Shown: one piece after another, positions 1 through 9,625 of the stretch
How the letters are laid out: every line of letters starts with the position of its first letter
Position numbering within the stretch: position 1 is the stretch's first letter
Assembly (NCBI RefSeq): GCF_900129225.1
Contig: NZ_FQUG01000003.1
Span: 341,388-405,387 of the forward strand
Direction of reading: 5' to 3'
DNA length: 64,000 bases
From: Schwartzia succinivorans DSM 10502
GTDB lineage: Bacteria > Bacillota > Negativicutes > Selenomonadales > Selenomonadaceae
Translations under genes and position numbers: made by a program
The notes under the pieces: model-generated
What the model saw: only the letters and a program-made list of their open reading frames with translations
The model's database searches: none
What the model was told of the DNA's origin: nothing

Positions 1-1591
1 AGGAACGGAAGAGATAGTCGTGATAGGGGTACTGTAGAGGGTCGCCCTGGCCTGCGTCGATGTTTTGCTTTGAAGACAGCTCCGCGCACGGGGGCAGAGT
101 TATAGTTTCATGTGGAATTACTTCACGCCCGTAGACAGTATCATTCATATATTCTGCAAGACTATACACCTGATATTTCCACAGGTCAGCCAGAGCAGCA
201 AGAAAACCGCTTTGGTCGCCGTAGAGTGTGGAGTAGCCCACGGTTGTCTCGGCTTTGTTTGCGTTGCAGGTAAAACCGCCGCCAAATACAGCAGACAGGG
301 CAGCCAAAACACGGGATGAGCGGTCGCGTGCCTGAATGTTTTCTACATTAAAGTCTGACACCGTCCAATGCTCCTGTGTGTTATCATACAGATTTTGAAT
401 TGAGATGTTTTCTATCTGTGAAATGGTGTGCTCAACGGATTCCTGTATCGGAAACACCGCGTATCTGCAGGCAAGGTTTTGGGCAAGTCTGTGAGCCAGT
501 CCTTTTGTGGTATCAGAGTTGAATCGGCTTGGAAGATTTACGAGAAGTACGTTTTCCGGGCCAAGAACCTTGCAGTATAGCGCGGAGGCGACTGCAGAGT
601 CTATTCCGCCGGATATGCCGATGACCACTTTTTTCATTCTGATACTGTCCAAAAAATGGCGTATTCCGTAGGTTACAGCATTATAAATTTCCTCAATCTG
701 ATTTTCCTTGCGTGTGGTGTCAATGCTTTTGTTTTCTTCGGCTATATCTTCCAATACAACATACGAAAGAGTTTCCTTGAATGCAGGGCAGGCATGGACT
801 GTTGCGCCTGTTTTGCTGTATACCGTGCTTGAGCCGTCAAAGGTGTAGATTGTTTTTCCGTTGTTCTGTATACCTACATTGTTGACATAAACCAAAGGTG
901 CATTTATTTCCTTAGACTGAGCGGAAAAGACTCTGTTTCTTTTGTCATTTTTCCCCAGCGTAAAGGGAGAACAGGAAATATTCACGAAAAAATCCGGATG
1001 GAATTTTTCATGCAGTACAGAAAGGGGAGCAAGAGCGTAATCATCGCTCCAGCCATCCTCGCACAAAAGACAGCCGATGCAGTATTCTTTGCCGGAAACA
1101 TTGATTTTTACCGGTGCGAGAAGCTCCTCTGTATTTATGTTCAGCTCGCGGGCGAGCTTTTCGAGGCTGTAAAAATATCTGGTATCATCGAATTCTCTGT
1201 AGTTAGGAAGCAGTGTCTTTATGACAAAGGGATAAGGTGATTTGCCTGAAGGCGGAATCAGCTTTCCGTCCTGTGCCGCAAAAAAGGCATTGTATTTTCG
1301 TATGCGGCCGTCGTTGTTTTTCTTATCCTTGTCGATTGCAATATTGCCGAAAAGAACAACAATATCCTTTGAGGCTGCTATAATATCGCGGCCGTAGGCC
1401 TCGCAGTCCTCCAGGAATGACGGCTGTTCCCAGGTATCACCAAGTAAATAGCCCGGTATAGCCATCTCAGGGAAAATAATCATATCTGCATGGTTATTTT
1501 TTGCATCTTCTATAAATTTGAGCATTTTTTCGGCATTTTTATCGGGCTGTCCCGGGATTATTTCCATTTGAGCGAGTGCAATGTTTAGCAA
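1..1591 (-). CDS. nadE: Glutamine-dependent NAD+ synthetase, 3' end cut by window edge
   Basis: Final step of NAD synthesis: amidates deamido-NAD+ with ammonia taken from glutamine, using ATP. The N-terminal nitrilase-type glutaminase domain shows the Glu (FPEMAIPGY), Lys (VIKTLLPNY) and Cys (LLCEDGW) triad. The C-terminal synthetase domain has the PP-loop GISGGIDSAVASA and, near the edge, NIDAGQGDPLQYPYHDYL. The frame is open from position 1591 to the left edge, about 530 codons, so the C-terminus is missing. The start is a TTG at 1591 (MLNIALAQMEII): the only upstream codons before an in-frame stop contain no ATG or GTG, and AGGAAG lies about 10 nt ahead. It is divergent from thrC. Identification is firm; only the start codon is inferred. 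Confidence 0.93.
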   Translation of the reverse strand, partial: MLNIALAQMEIIPGQPDKNAEKMLKFIEDAKNNHADMIIFPEMAIPGYLLGDTWEQPSFLEDCEAYGRDIIAASKDIVVLFGNIAIDKDKKNNDGRIRKYNAFFAAQDGKLIPPSGKSPYPFVIKTLLPNYREFDDTRYFYSLEKLARELNINTEELLAPVKINVSGKEYCIGCLLCEDGWSDDYALAPLSVLHEKFHPDFFVNISCSPFTLGKNDKRNRVFSAQSKEINAPLVYVNNVGIQNNGKTIYTFDGSSTVYSKTGATVHACPAFKETLSYVVLEDIAEENKSIDTTRKENQIEEIYNAVTYGIRHFLDSIRMKKVVIGISGGIDSAVASALYCKVLGPENVLLVNLPSRFNSDTTKGLAHRLAQNLACRYAVFPIQESVEHTISQIENISIQNLYDNTQEHWTVSDFNVENIQARDRSSRVLAALSAVFGGGFTCNANKAETTVGYSTLYGDQSGFLAALADLWKYQVYSLAEYMNDTVYGREVIPHETITLPPCAELSSKQNIDAGQGDPLQYPYHDYLFRS

Positions 1592-1676
1592 TATAAGACA
1601 CTTCCTTCATAGTATTCCTTTTAAAGCGCCATATGTTTCGTACAGGTGGAAAAATTTCAATAATTTTACATAAAAA

Positions 1677-1706
1677 TTGGAAATAAACCACCTTATTTGT
1701 TATAAT
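1677..1706 (+). promoter_or_regulatory. Probable promoter of thrC
   Basis: TTGGAA (1677-1682), an 18-nt spacer and TATAAT (1701-1706) form a good sigma-70 type promoter pointing to thrC. It leaves a leader of about 120 nt. I see no T-box, attenuator hairpin or riboswitch in that leader. Confidence 0.55.
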
Positions 1707-1833
1707 GAAACGGCGGATTGTTGAATAAGAGAGAAAACAGTACACATTTTATGAAGTATGTGTTTTCCAAAGGATAATGGTATTGTATCACAATCTGACA
1801 GGAGTAGAAATCCCGATGAGAGAGGCGAATGCA

Positions 1834-3321
1834 ATGGAGTACATGAGTACGAGAGGAAAGAGCGAATCAATGGAGTCTGCAGATGCAATCCTGCAGGGTA
1901 TTGCGGTGGATGGAGGCCTTTTGGTTCCTGTGGAAATTCCGAAGGTTGATTCTGAGTTTATTGACGAATTGAAGGATATGACGTATCAGGAACGCGCAGT
2001 AAAAATACTTGGACTGTTCCTGACTGATTATACTGAAGATGAGCTTAAAAAATGTGTTTCGAACGCATACGGAAACGGTAAATTCGATACGGAGGAGGTT
2101 GCTCCGGTAAAAGAGGTGGGCGACCGCACCGTTTTGGAGCTTTGGCATGGCCCGACAAGCGCATTCAAGGATATGGCTTTGCAGCTTCTTCCGCAGCTTA
2201 TGCAGACAGCACTTCAGAAAACAGGCGAAAAAAAGACCATACAGATTCTTGTCGCGACATCAGGCGATACAGGAAAAGCCGCGCTTGCGGGTTTCGCAGA
2301 CGTACCGCAGACAAAGATACAGGTGTTTTATCCTGAGAACGGCGTCAGTGCAATGCAGAAGCTGCAGATGGTGACGCAGAAGGGCGATAATGTTCAGGTC
2401 ATTGCGGTAAAGGGTAACTTTGATGATGCCCAGACCGGTGTAAAGAAGATATTTAAAAACGATGTTTTTGTAAAGCAGCTTGAGACAAAAGGAACAAAGC
2501 TGTCCAGTGCAAACTCCATAAACTGGGGACGTCTTGTTCCGCAGATTGTTTATTATTTCAGTGCTTATGCGGATATGTGCAAAAGCGGAACAATTAAATC
2601 AGGTGATACCATAAACTTCACTGTCCCGACAGGAAACTTTGGCAATATTCTTGCCGGTTTCTATGCACGGCAGATGGGCCTGCCGATTGGTCATCTTGTC
2701 TGCGCCTCCAATCAGAATAATGTTCTTACTGATTTTCTGCAGACAGGATATTATGACCGCAACCGTCCGTTTGCAAAAACAATTTCGCCGTCAATGGATA
2801 TCCTGATATCGAGCAATCTTGAACGTCTGCTCTATCATCTTACAGGCGATACTATGCGCGTTAACGGATGGATGGAAATGCTGGCAGCGGATGGACTTTA
2901 TGATGTAGGAGTTGGAATGCTGCAGCGTGTACAGAACTATTTCTGGGCGGACTGGTCTGATGATGAAAAGACAAAGGAAACCATCAGGGAAGTGTATGAT
3001 AAGACGCATTATGTGCTTGATCCCCACACTGCGGTCGCATGGGCAGCGGCTGACGCGTACCGCCGCAAGACTGATGATATGCGCCCGATGTTGATTGTTT
3101 CTACAGCAAGTCCGTATAAGTTTAATGACAGCGTGCTGGAGGCACTTGGCGAAGCTGCAGAAGGAAAAAATCCTTTTGAACTTCTCGATGCTCTTGAGGC
3201 AAAAAATGAAGTCAAAGCTCCGAAAGGACTGACAATGTTAAAGGATGCGAAAGTGCTGCATGAAACATGCTGTGAAAAAGATGGTATGGAGAATGTTGTT
3301 TTTGACTTCGCGAAAGGGTAA
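1834..3321 (+). CDS. thrC: Threonine synthase
   Basis: PLP enzyme converting O-phosphohomoserine to threonine. The N-terminus MEYMSTRGKSE and the PLP-lysine motif HGPTSAFKDMALQ, followed by the phosphate-binding SGDTGKAAL loop, identify the ~495-aa long type of threonine synthase common in clostridia and relatives. The frame is open further upstream to an ATG at 1777, but family members begin at the MEY(L/M)STRG motif, and AGAGAGG sits about 9 nt ahead of the ATG at 1834, so I chose 1834 (495 aa). It is a single-gene unit between its own promoter and a strong terminator; no other threonine pathway genes are adjacent. Confidence 0.95.
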   Translation: MEYMSTRGKSESMESADAILQGIAVDGGLLVPVEIPKVDSEFIDELKDMTYQERAVKILGLFLTDYTEDELKKCVSNAYGNGKFDTEEVAPVKEVGDRTVLELWHGPTSAFKDMALQLLPQLMQTALQKTGEKKTIQILVATSGDTGKAALAGFADVPQTKIQVFYPENGVSAMQKLQMVTQKGDNVQVIAVKGNFDDAQTGVKKIFKNDVFVKQLETKGTKLSSANSINWGRLVPQIVYYFSAYADMCKSGTIKSGDTINFTVPTGNFGNILAGFYARQMGLPIGHLVCASNQNNVLTDFLQTGYYDRNRPFAKTISPSMDILISSNLERLLYHLTGDTMRVNGWMEMLAADGLYDVGVGMLQRVQNYFWADWSDDEKTKETIREVYDKTHYVLDPHTAVAWAAADAYRRKTDDMRPMLIVSTASPYKFNDSVLEALGEAAEGKNPFELLDALEAKNEVKAPKGLTMLKDAKVLHETCCEKDGMENVVFDFAKG

Positions 3322-3351
3322 GCTTTCAGTATTCTGAACACAAAATCATTG

Positions 3352-3392
3352 AAATCGTTGGATTTTATTCTAAAATTCAACGATTTTTTATT
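3352..3392 (+). terminator. Rho-independent terminator after thrC
   Basis: Arms AAATCGTTG (3352-3360) and CAACGATTT (3378-3386), with an inner ATTTTA/TAAAAT extension, are followed by a T-rich run. It lies 30 nt after the thrC stop. Confidence 0.85.
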
Positions 3393-3451
3393 TTTTCAAA
3401 AAAAGAAATGAAAAAAATAAATTTTGTTTAGCATGAATTTTTCGTTTGGTG

Positions 3452-3457
3452 TATAAT
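3452..3457 (+). promoter_or_regulatory. Probable -10 element of the pckA promoter
   Basis: TATAAT preceded by TG, about 70 nt upstream of pckA. No convincing -35 at 17-18 nt spacing; a TTGTTT at 3424 is too far. The call rests on the -10 and its position. Confidence 0.45.
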
Positions 3458-3528
3458 AGACATTAGTTGCGATTCGATTAGAATTTTCTGTATCGTAAAA
3501 ATTTTGAAAAAAAGAGGTAGACAATCAC

Positions 3529-5133
3529 ATGGCAGACATCGATTTGACACAGTATGGAATTACCGGAACGACAGAGATTTTGTATAATCCGTCATACGAA
3601 GCTCTCTTTGATGAGGAAATGCAGCCGGGTCTTACGGGTTATGAAAAAGGTCAGATGACAGAACTGGATGCGGTAAATGTCATGACCGGAGAATTTACGG
3701 GCCGCTCACCTAAGGATAAATTCATCGTGGAAGATGATGTATCACGTGATACGGTATGGTGGACCTCTGATGAGTATCCGAACGACAACCATCGTGCAAG
3801 TCAGAAGGCGTGGGAAGGCGTTATTGATATTGCAAAGAAAGAGCTCTCCAACAAAAAGCTGTATGTGGTTGACGGCTTCTGCGGAGCAAATAAAGATACG
3901 CGTATGGCTGTGCGTTTCATCATGGAGGTTGCATGGCAGGCACATTTCGTCCGCAACATGTTCATTAAACCGACACCGGAGGAAGAAAAGAACTTTAAGC
4001 CCGATTTCGTTGTCTACAATGCTTCAAAGGCAAAAGTAACGAATTATAAAGAGCTTGGACTTCGCTCGGAGACAGCGATTGTATTCAATCTCACGAGCCG
4101 TGAGCAGGTAATCATCAACACCTGGTACGGCGGAGAAATGAAAAAAGGCATGTTCTCCATGATGAACTATTTCCTTCCGCTCAAGGGCATCGCTGCAATG
4201 CACTGCTCCGCAAATACGGACATGGATGGAAAGAATACGGCAATTTTCTTCGGACTTTCCGGAACAGGAAAGACGACACTTTCCACGGATCCGAAACGCA
4301 AGCTCGTTGGTGATGATGAGCACGGCTGGGATGATAACGGCGTCTTCAACTTTGAGGGCGGCTGCTACGCAAAGGTTATAAATCTTGATAAGGAATCTGA
4401 GCCTGACATTTACAATGCAATCAAACGCAATGCGCTTTTGGAAAATGTTACTGTTTCAGAGGACGGAAAGATTGATTTCGACGATAAGAGTGTCACGGAG
4501 AATACACGCGTTTCTTATCCTATCCAGCACATCAACAACATTGTTAAACCGATTTCCTCTGCTCCTGCCGCAAAGAATGTTATCTTCCTTTCGGCTGATG
4601 CCTTCGGTGTTCTGCCTCCTGTTTCCGTGCTCACTCCTGAGCAGGCTGAATATTATTTCCTTTCCGGATTCACCGCAAAGGTTGCAGGTACAGAGCGCGG
4701 CATTACTGAACCGACTCCGACGTTCTCGGCATGCTTCGGTCAGGCATTCCTTGAGCTTCATCCTACCAAATATGCTGAGGAGCTTGTCAGAAAGATGAAG
4801 ATAAGCGGAGCCAAGGCATATCTCGTAAACACGGGCTGGAATGGAACAGGAAAGCGTATTTCCATCAAGGATACCCGCGGAATAATTGATGCTATTCTTA
4901 ATGGTGCTATCACGAAGGCTCCTACGAAGGAACTGCCGATTTTTGGCCTGGAAATTCCGACAGAGCTTGAAGGCGTAGATACAAAGGTTCTTGACCCGCG
5001 CGATACATATGCTGACCCGAAGGAATGGGAAGAAAAGGCAGTTACGCTGGCAGGGCTGTTTAACAAGAACTTTGTCAAATACACGACAAATGAAATTGGT
5101 AAAGCCCTTGTTGCTGCAGGTCCGAAGCTTTAA
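3529..5133 (+). CDS. pckA: Phosphoenolpyruvate carboxykinase (ATP)
   Basis: Interconverts oxaloacetate + ATP and PEP + CO2 + ADP. In fermentative anaerobes that make succinate or propionate it often runs in the carboxylating direction, but direction cannot be read from sequence. The 534-aa length matches the ATP-dependent family. Visible motifs are [16 protein letters not shown] near residue 45, the kinase-1a P-loop [15 protein letters not shown] near residue 243, and GCYAKVINL in the metal/substrate site. ATG at 3529 is preceded by AGAGGT at about 9 nt. Monocistronic: own promoter, and a bidirectional hairpin separates it from the convergent zinc-ribbon gene. Confidence 0.97.
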   Translation: MADIDLTQYGITGTTEILYNPSYEALFDEEMQPGLTGYEKGQMTELDAVNVMTGEFTGRSPKDKFIVEDDVSRDTVWWTSDEYPNDNHRASQKAWEGVIDIAKKELSNKKLYVVDGFCGANKDTRMAVRFIMEVAWQAHFVRNMFIKPTPEEEKNFKPDFVVYNASKAKVTNYKELGLRSETAIVFNLTSREQVIINTWYGGEMKKGMFSMMNYFLPLKGIAAMHCSANTDMDGKNTAIFFGLSGTGKTTLSTDPKRKLVGDDEHGWDDNGVFNFEGGCYAKVINLDKESEPDIYNAIKRNALLENVTVSEDGKIDFDDKSVTENTRVSYPIQHINNIVKPISSAPAAKNVIFLSADAFGVLPPVSVLTPEQAEYYFLSGFTAKVAGTERGITEPTPTFSACFGQAFLELHPTKYAEELVRKMKISGAKAYLVNTGWNGTGKRISIKDTRGIIDAILNGAITKAPTKELPIFGLEIPTELEGVDTKVLDPRDTYADPKEWEEKAVTLAGLFNKNFVKYTTNEIGKALVAAGPKL

Positions 5134-5157
5134 GAAAAAGATTCCTTATGAGTAAAA

Positions 5158-5197
5158 AATTCCCCTGTTCGTTAGATATACTAATGAACAGGGGATT
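5158..5197. terminator. Bidirectional terminator between pckA and the zinc-ribbon gene
   Basis: Long inverted repeat: AATCCCCTGTTC-type arms close on a short AT loop, with A-rich sequence on the left and T-rich on the right. The two convergent genes end at 5133 and 5202, so one hairpin can serve both. Confidence 0.8.
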
Positions 5198-5201
5198 CTT
5201 G

Positions 5202-5885
5202 TTATTCAGCGGCATCTTTGTTTGTTACTGTAAATACATATCCGACCTCCGGGACAGCCGCGAAGTGGAATTTAAAATTATCATGCACAGCGGAGTTGTT
5301 TGCGTTTCTGATATCTCCGCCCTGCTTGAAGCCCATCTCGCCGAGCACGGTGTCGCGCATGCGGTTGGCATCTGATGGGTAAAGGGATTCAACGATTACA
5401 CCGATGGCTGTGAGCATCTTGATGGATTCATCTCTGTTGGTCGGTTTTGCGATAATCTGCAGCTTCGTAACTTCCTTTGAACCCGGGTCAACGCTTCCCG
5501 AAAGAAGAATCGATTTATCAAGATTATAGCTGAAGTCTCCGTTTGTGACGTTTTTCATGAGTATGTCCTGCTTTTTTACATTTACGTTGTCGTTAAAGCG
5601 CTCATGAAGAAGCGTGTAAGTAATGCCGATGGTTTTTCCTGCAGGGGCAGAGTTCTTGTTTACTGCACTGTTAACGGCGCTGGTCGTTGCGGAATTGCTG
5701 CTCATGATCATGCCGACTGTCGTAACGATGAAGATAATTGCAATTGCTGCGATACCGACGGCAAGCCAGCGGCTTTTTTTCTTTTTGGCGATTGTCTCGG
5801 GATTATCCTCGTTAACAGGATGATTACAGTGTGGACAGATTTTTTCTGCTACACTTACATCTGCGTTGCAGTATTTACATTTCAT
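5202..5885 (-). CDS. Zinc-ribbon, single-pass membrane protein of unknown function
   Basis: 227 aa. The N-terminus holds a zinc ribbon (MKCKYCNADVSV, then ICPHCNHPV), then a basic KKKKSR stop-transfer and one transmembrane helix (about residues 40-62, LAVGIAAIAIIFIVTT). A Ser/Asn-rich linker and a ~150-residue domain follow, which the topology would place outside the membrane. I do not recognise that domain. The frame extends upstream to 5912, but ATG at 5885 begins exactly at the zinc ribbon and has GGAG 10 nt ahead. It is transcribed alone, divergent from addB, from a promoter built on the repeated palindrome described at 5918-6034. Function unknown. Confidence 0.75.
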   Translation of the reverse strand: MKCKYCNADVSVAEKICPHCNHPVNEDNPETIAKKKKSRWLAVGIAAIAIIFIVTTVGMIMSSNSATTSAVNSAVNKNSAPAGKTIGITYTLLHERFNDNVNVKKQDILMKNVTNGDFSYNLDKSILLSGSVDPGSKEVTKLQIIAKPTNRDESIKMLTAIGVIVESLYPSDANRMRDTVLGEMGFKQGGDIRNANNSAVHDNFKFHFAAVPEVGYVFTVTNKDAAE

Positions 5886-5917
5886 TTGTACAAGTCTCCT
5901 TTCATAAATCAAATATT

Positions 5918-5958
5918 ATTATAATGCCTGCAATCAAAGTTTGCCATAGGCAAACTTT
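5918..5958 (-). promoter_or_regulatory. Palindrome-associated promoter of the zinc-ribbon gene
   Basis: On the minus strand, ATGGCA (5947-5942), 18-nt spacer, TATAAT (5923-5918). The -35 lies inside a perfect palindrome, AAAGTTTGCC / GGCAAACTTT with a 3-nt centre (5936-5958). The same geometry is seen at the cobalamin operon promoter and, less perfectly, at addB. Confidence 0.6.
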
Positions 5959-6080
5959 CCTCTGCGGCATTTCAACGAGGCATGAATTTTGCCGAGTTAT
6001 AACGCATTCGTTCCGGTTTTGCCAAAGGCAAAACTTCCTCTGTCAGCGTTTCAACGAGGCATGTATTTTGCTGAGTTATA
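5936..6080 (-). repeat. Left copies (two) of a ~70-bp palindrome-containing repeat
   Basis: Two head-to-tail units reading on the minus strand. Each contains, in order, CTCGTTGAAACGCTG (or a variant), CAGAGGAAG, the palindrome GTTTTGCC-3 nt-GGCAAAAC (perfect at 6016-6034; AAAGTTTGCC version at 5936-5958) and, in the better copy, GAACGAATGCGTTATAAC. The same units occur on the plus strand at 13367-13500, so the pair forms an inverted repeat around addB-addA. Confidence 0.85.
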
Positions 6081-6133
6081 AGACTATTGTGCATAGTTTT
6101 CCATAGGCAAAATTTGCATAATAGTCTTATAAT
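6081..6133 (+). promoter_or_regulatory. addB promoter inside an inverted repeat
   Basis: TAGGCA (6104-6109), 18-nt spacer, TATAAT (6128-6133). The -35 overlaps a degenerate copy of the palindrome (AGTTTTCC-3 nt-GGCAAAATT). The promoter is also enclosed by longer arms, AGACTATTGTGCA (6081-6093) and TGCATAATAGTCT (6115-6127), ending at the -10. An operator is more likely than a terminator because no U-tract precedes the gene start. Confidence 0.5.
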
Positions 6134-6163
6134 ATTTTTGTAGATTAATCAGGAGGTGCGCCT

Positions 6164-9100
6164 ATGGCAGATTATATAGATTGTATTCTTGGACGCTCAG
6201 GGACAGGAAAAACGCATGAATGCTATGAAGAAATAAGAAAAAGAATTGAGGCTGAGCCGCTTGGAAAACCTCTTATACTTCTTGTGCCGGAGCATAGAAC
6301 CTATGCCGCGGAAAAGGAGCTTTTGGAGCATCTGACATCAAAGAGCGACATGCGAACGACTGTGACAGGCTTCCGTCGTTTGGCATGGCGTGTTCTGAAG
6401 GACAGAAAAAATGCTCTGCTTCCCGGCATAAGCAGACTCGGAAAACGTCTGCTTCTGAAAAAAATTCTGTTAAGAAGGGAAAAGGAGCTTGAGGTGCTTG
6501 GACGTGCCGCTGCACAGCGGCGTTTTACCGAGCCATTGGAAGCGCTGTTCGAGGAATTCAAAAGCTATGATGTTTCTCCGGAAAGCCTGCGCAGCGCCGG
6601 CAGAGATGACGAAGACAGCATTTTTTCGCAAAAGCTGGAGGAAATTGCACTTCTCTATGAGGAGTATCTGAAGGAAACACAGGGGAAATATCAGGACTCC
6701 GATGACCGTATGAAGGAGCTTGCATGTGCGGTTTCAGGTTCATCGCTTTTTGAAGGCGCAGAGGTATGGATTGACGGTTTCCTGTTTTTTAATCCTAATG
6801 AACGGATTGTGCTGGGAGAAATTTTTAGGACGGCCAAGGAAGTTCACATCACGTTTGCTTTGGACAGGGATATTCCTTTCCGAACAGAAATCCCTGCATC
6901 GGAGCTGTTTTACCGATTGGCAGGTACGCTGCAGAGTGTAAAGGAGATAGCGGCAGGTCTGAAAATTCCCTTTAAGGTCCGTGTTCTGAAGGAAAGCCGC
7001 CGATTCAAAAGCAGAGGCCTTAATATCATAGAACAGCGTCTTTTTGATTATGGTACATATAAGCCTGAGAATGGGGACGGAGTGAAGCTTACGGAGGCAG
7101 CTACCCGGCGTCTTGAAGCAGAGGCGGCCGTTGCTGATATCGTAAAGCAGTGCCGCGAGCGCGGATGGCGGTGGAATGATTTTGGTATTTTGCTACGGGA
7201 TGAGGAAAACTATCTGAACATTGTTGAAGAGCTGCTTACGGATTATGATGTTCCTTTCTATACCGACTGGAAGCGGGCGGCTGTGCATCATCCGCTTGCA
7301 GAGCTTATACGTTCCGCGCTGGAGTCTGTTACCCAGGGGTGGCGGTATGAAACGGTATTCCGATATGTCAAAACAGGGCTGCTGCCACTGTCTCCGGATA
7401 ACGCGGACGAGCTCGAAAATTATGTGCTCGCATCAGGTATACGTGGAGAAAAGGCATGGGGTACTGTCTGGACATATCGCCGTAAGCGTGCCGGAGAGAA
7501 CGAAGATACAGGTATTGAAATACTCGAAAGAATCAATAAGGAACGGGAAGCTGTCTATACCGCACTGCATGAGTTTTCGGAGGAGCTTCGCGGGGCGGAG
7601 TGTGTACGTGAGCTTGTAAGGGCTGTCTACGGCCTTTTGGAGCGGCTTCGGGTACGGGAAAGCTTATCTTCCTGGGCTGTTGAGGCCGAAAAGAACGGAG
7701 ACCTTGATGAGGCCGAAGAGCATCGCAGAATATGGGTATCTGTAATGGAGCTTTTGGATGAGCTTGTTACCATTACAGGGGATGAAAAGCTGAAGCCTGA
7801 GGAGTTTTCGGACATTGTATGTGACGGACTTGATACAATGGAGATTGCGCTTGTACCTCCAGGGAATGATGCGGTTACTATTGCCTCGTTTGACCAAAAC
7901 AGCATTGATAATATCAAAGCAGTTTATATTTTGGGAGCAAATGAAGGCGTTATGCCAAGGCGCAGTGCTGAAAAGGGGATTCTGACGGATGCTGACCGCA
8001 GCCGTATTGAAGTGGTTACGTCAGGAAAAATAGAGCTTGCCCCGTCCCGTACACAGGAAAGCGCAAATGAAAATTATCTTTTATATCACGGATTTACGGA
8101 AGCACGGGAGTATCTCTGGGTATCGTGGGCTCTTTCTGACAGCGAGGGAAGCGGACTTAACAGAGCTGCTGTCGTAAGAAAGCTGCATTCCATTCTTCTG
8201 AATCCTATTGATACAATTCCTCTGGAGGGTGCCGACTGCAGAGATGAGTTTCAGTTTACACAGCCGAAGCGTTCTGTCGGACGGCTGGCATCCGCACTGC
8301 GTTCCTATTTCTCGGATGACAATGGGAATCAGGATTGGACGTCAGTATATAATTGGGCAGCAGAGCATGACCCGGAGAGGCTTTCACTGCTGTGCAGAGG
8401 CGCAGTGGCGCGGGCCGGGGATGAAGCTATCCCACCGAAGCTTGCTGCAAGAATCTTTGCCGCCCAAAAAAGGATGGAAGGCAGTGTTTCGCAGTTTGAG
8501 ACCTTCGGTCAGTGTCCATTTAAATATTTCGCCCAGTACGGCCTGCATCTTGAGGAACGCAATGAATTTTCGTTCAGGGCGCTTGATTATGGCAATCTGA
8601 TGCATAACATAATGTGCAGCTTTGGTGAACGCCTGAGCAGGGAAAACAAAAGCTGGGGTTCTGTTACCCCGGATGAACAGAAACAAATATGCCATGAGCT
8701 CATGATGGCAGAGGCACCGATGGTTCAGAATGAGATTTTGTACTCTACTGAGCAGTATAAGAACGTAATGGCACGTATTGAAGAAACCCTGCAGGAGTCC
8801 ATCGCAAGAGCCGTGGGATTTGCCAAGGCTTCATCGTTTCAGCCCCGTATGTTTGAAAAATCCTTTGGACGTACCGCGCAGGAGGGTTCAGTTATTACAT
8901 ATCCTTTGTCAAATGATATTACGCTGGATATTAAAGGTAAAATTGACCGTATTGATGTAGGGGAGCTTCAAAATCAGGAAACCGGAGAGAATGAGCCGTA
9001 TTATCTTGTTATCGACTATAAGACAGGAAATGCGGGGCTTTCGATGCTTGATGTATATACAGGACTCAGGCTGCAGCTTCTGACATATGTCATGGCGGCA

Positions 9101-9625
9101 GGACGCATTCTTGCCGCTAACGGAGAGAAGCGCCGCCCGGCAGGACTCTTTTACTGCTACCTCAAGAATCCGGTGATAGAGATGAAAAACAGAGGAGATA
9201 CGGTAAAGGCAATGGATGAGCTTGCCGAAAAGCTGCGCTGCTATGGCTGGGTGTTGGAAACACCTGAGCTTATAAAGGCTATTGATAACTCGAACAAATA
9301 CCTCTGTGTGACGCTCAAGAGTGATGGAAGCTTGGGAAAAGGTAAAAATAATGTAAAGACTGAAGACAATTTGAAGGTCATTCTTGATTATACGGAGGCC
9401 TGTCTCAAGAATACTGCAGAATCAATATTAGGTGGAGAGATACGCGTCCGCCCGTACAAGCATAAATCGGAAAATGCGTGTAAATATTGTTCGTATAAAG
9501 CAGTGTGCGGATTTGACGTGAAGATTGGAAACAGCTGGCACATTATTGAAGATATGGAAAATGAGGAAATTCTGGAGAAAATGAAGAAATTGGGGAAGAA
9601 AGGAGAGGCTGTAGAAAATGACTGA
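6164..9625 (+). CDS. addB: ATP-dependent helicase/nuclease subunit B (AddB/RexB)
   Basis: Partner of AddA in the AddAB helicase-nuclease, which processes double-strand breaks and degrades linear foreign DNA. 1153 aa, typical for AddB. An N-terminal P-loop, GRSGTGKT (residues 10-17), and a C-terminal RecB-type nuclease motif, YYLVIDYKTG, are visible. The four cysteines of the family iron-sulfur cluster are present: one in FGQCPFKYF near residue 784 and three in CKYCSYKAVC near 1106-1115. RBS AGGAGG precedes ATG 6164. It overlaps addA by 8 nt, so the two are co-translated. Confidence 0.96.
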   Translation: MADYIDCILGRSGTGKTHECYEEIRKRIEAEPLGKPLILLVPEHRTYAAEKELLEHLTSKSDMRTTVTGFRRLAWRVLKDRKNALLPGISRLGKRLLLKKILLRREKELEVLGRAAAQRRFTEPLEALFEEFKSYDVSPESLRSAGRDDEDSIFSQKLEEIALLYEEYLKETQGKYQDSDDRMKELACAVSGSSLFEGAEVWIDGFLFFNPNERIVLGEIFRTAKEVHITFALDRDIPFRTEIPASELFYRLAGTLQSVKEIAAGLKIPFKVRVLKESRRFKSRGLNIIEQRLFDYGTYKPENGDGVKLTEAATRRLEAEAAVADIVKQCRERGWRWNDFGILLRDEENYLNIVEELLTDYDVPFYTDWKRAAVHHPLAELIRSALESVTQGWRYETVFRYVKTGLLPLSPDNADELENYVLASGIRGEKAWGTVWTYRRKRAGENEDTGIEILERINKEREAVYTALHEFSEELRGAECVRELVRAVYGLLERLRVRESLSSWAVEAEKNGDLDEAEEHRRIWVSVMELLDELVTITGDEKLKPEEFSDIVCDGLDTMEIALVPPGNDAVTIASFDQNSIDNIKAVYILGANEGVMPRRSAEKGILTDADRSRIEVVTSGKIELAPSRTQESANENYLLYHGFTEAREYLWVSWALSDSEGSGLNRAAVVRKLHSILLNPIDTIPLEGADCRDEFQFTQPKRSVGRLASALRSYFSDDNGNQDWTSVYNWAAEHDPERLSLLCRGAVARAGDEAIPPKLAARIFAAQKRMEGSVSQFETFGQCPFKYFAQYGLHLEERNEFSFRALDYGNLMHNIMCSFGERLSRENKSWGSVTPDEQKQICHELMMAEAPMVQNEILYSTEQYKNVMARIEETLQESIARAVGFAKASSFQPRMFEKSFGRTAQEGSVITYPLSNDITLDIKGKIDRIDVGELQNQETGENEPYYLVIDYKTGNAGLSMLDVYTGLRLQLLTYVMAAGRILAANGEKRRPAGLFYCYLKNPVIEMKNRGDTVKAMDELAEKLRCYGWVLETPELIKAIDNSNKYLCVTLKSDGSLGKGKNNVKTEDNLKVILDYTEACLKNTAESILGGEIRVRPYKHKSENACKYCSYKAVCGFDVKIGNSWHIIEDMENEEILEKMKKLGKKGEAVEND

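Noticed and set aside
1707..1833. Attenuator or T-box in the thrC leader
   Set aside because: No T-box motif, no terminator pair and no run of Thr/Ile codons seen.
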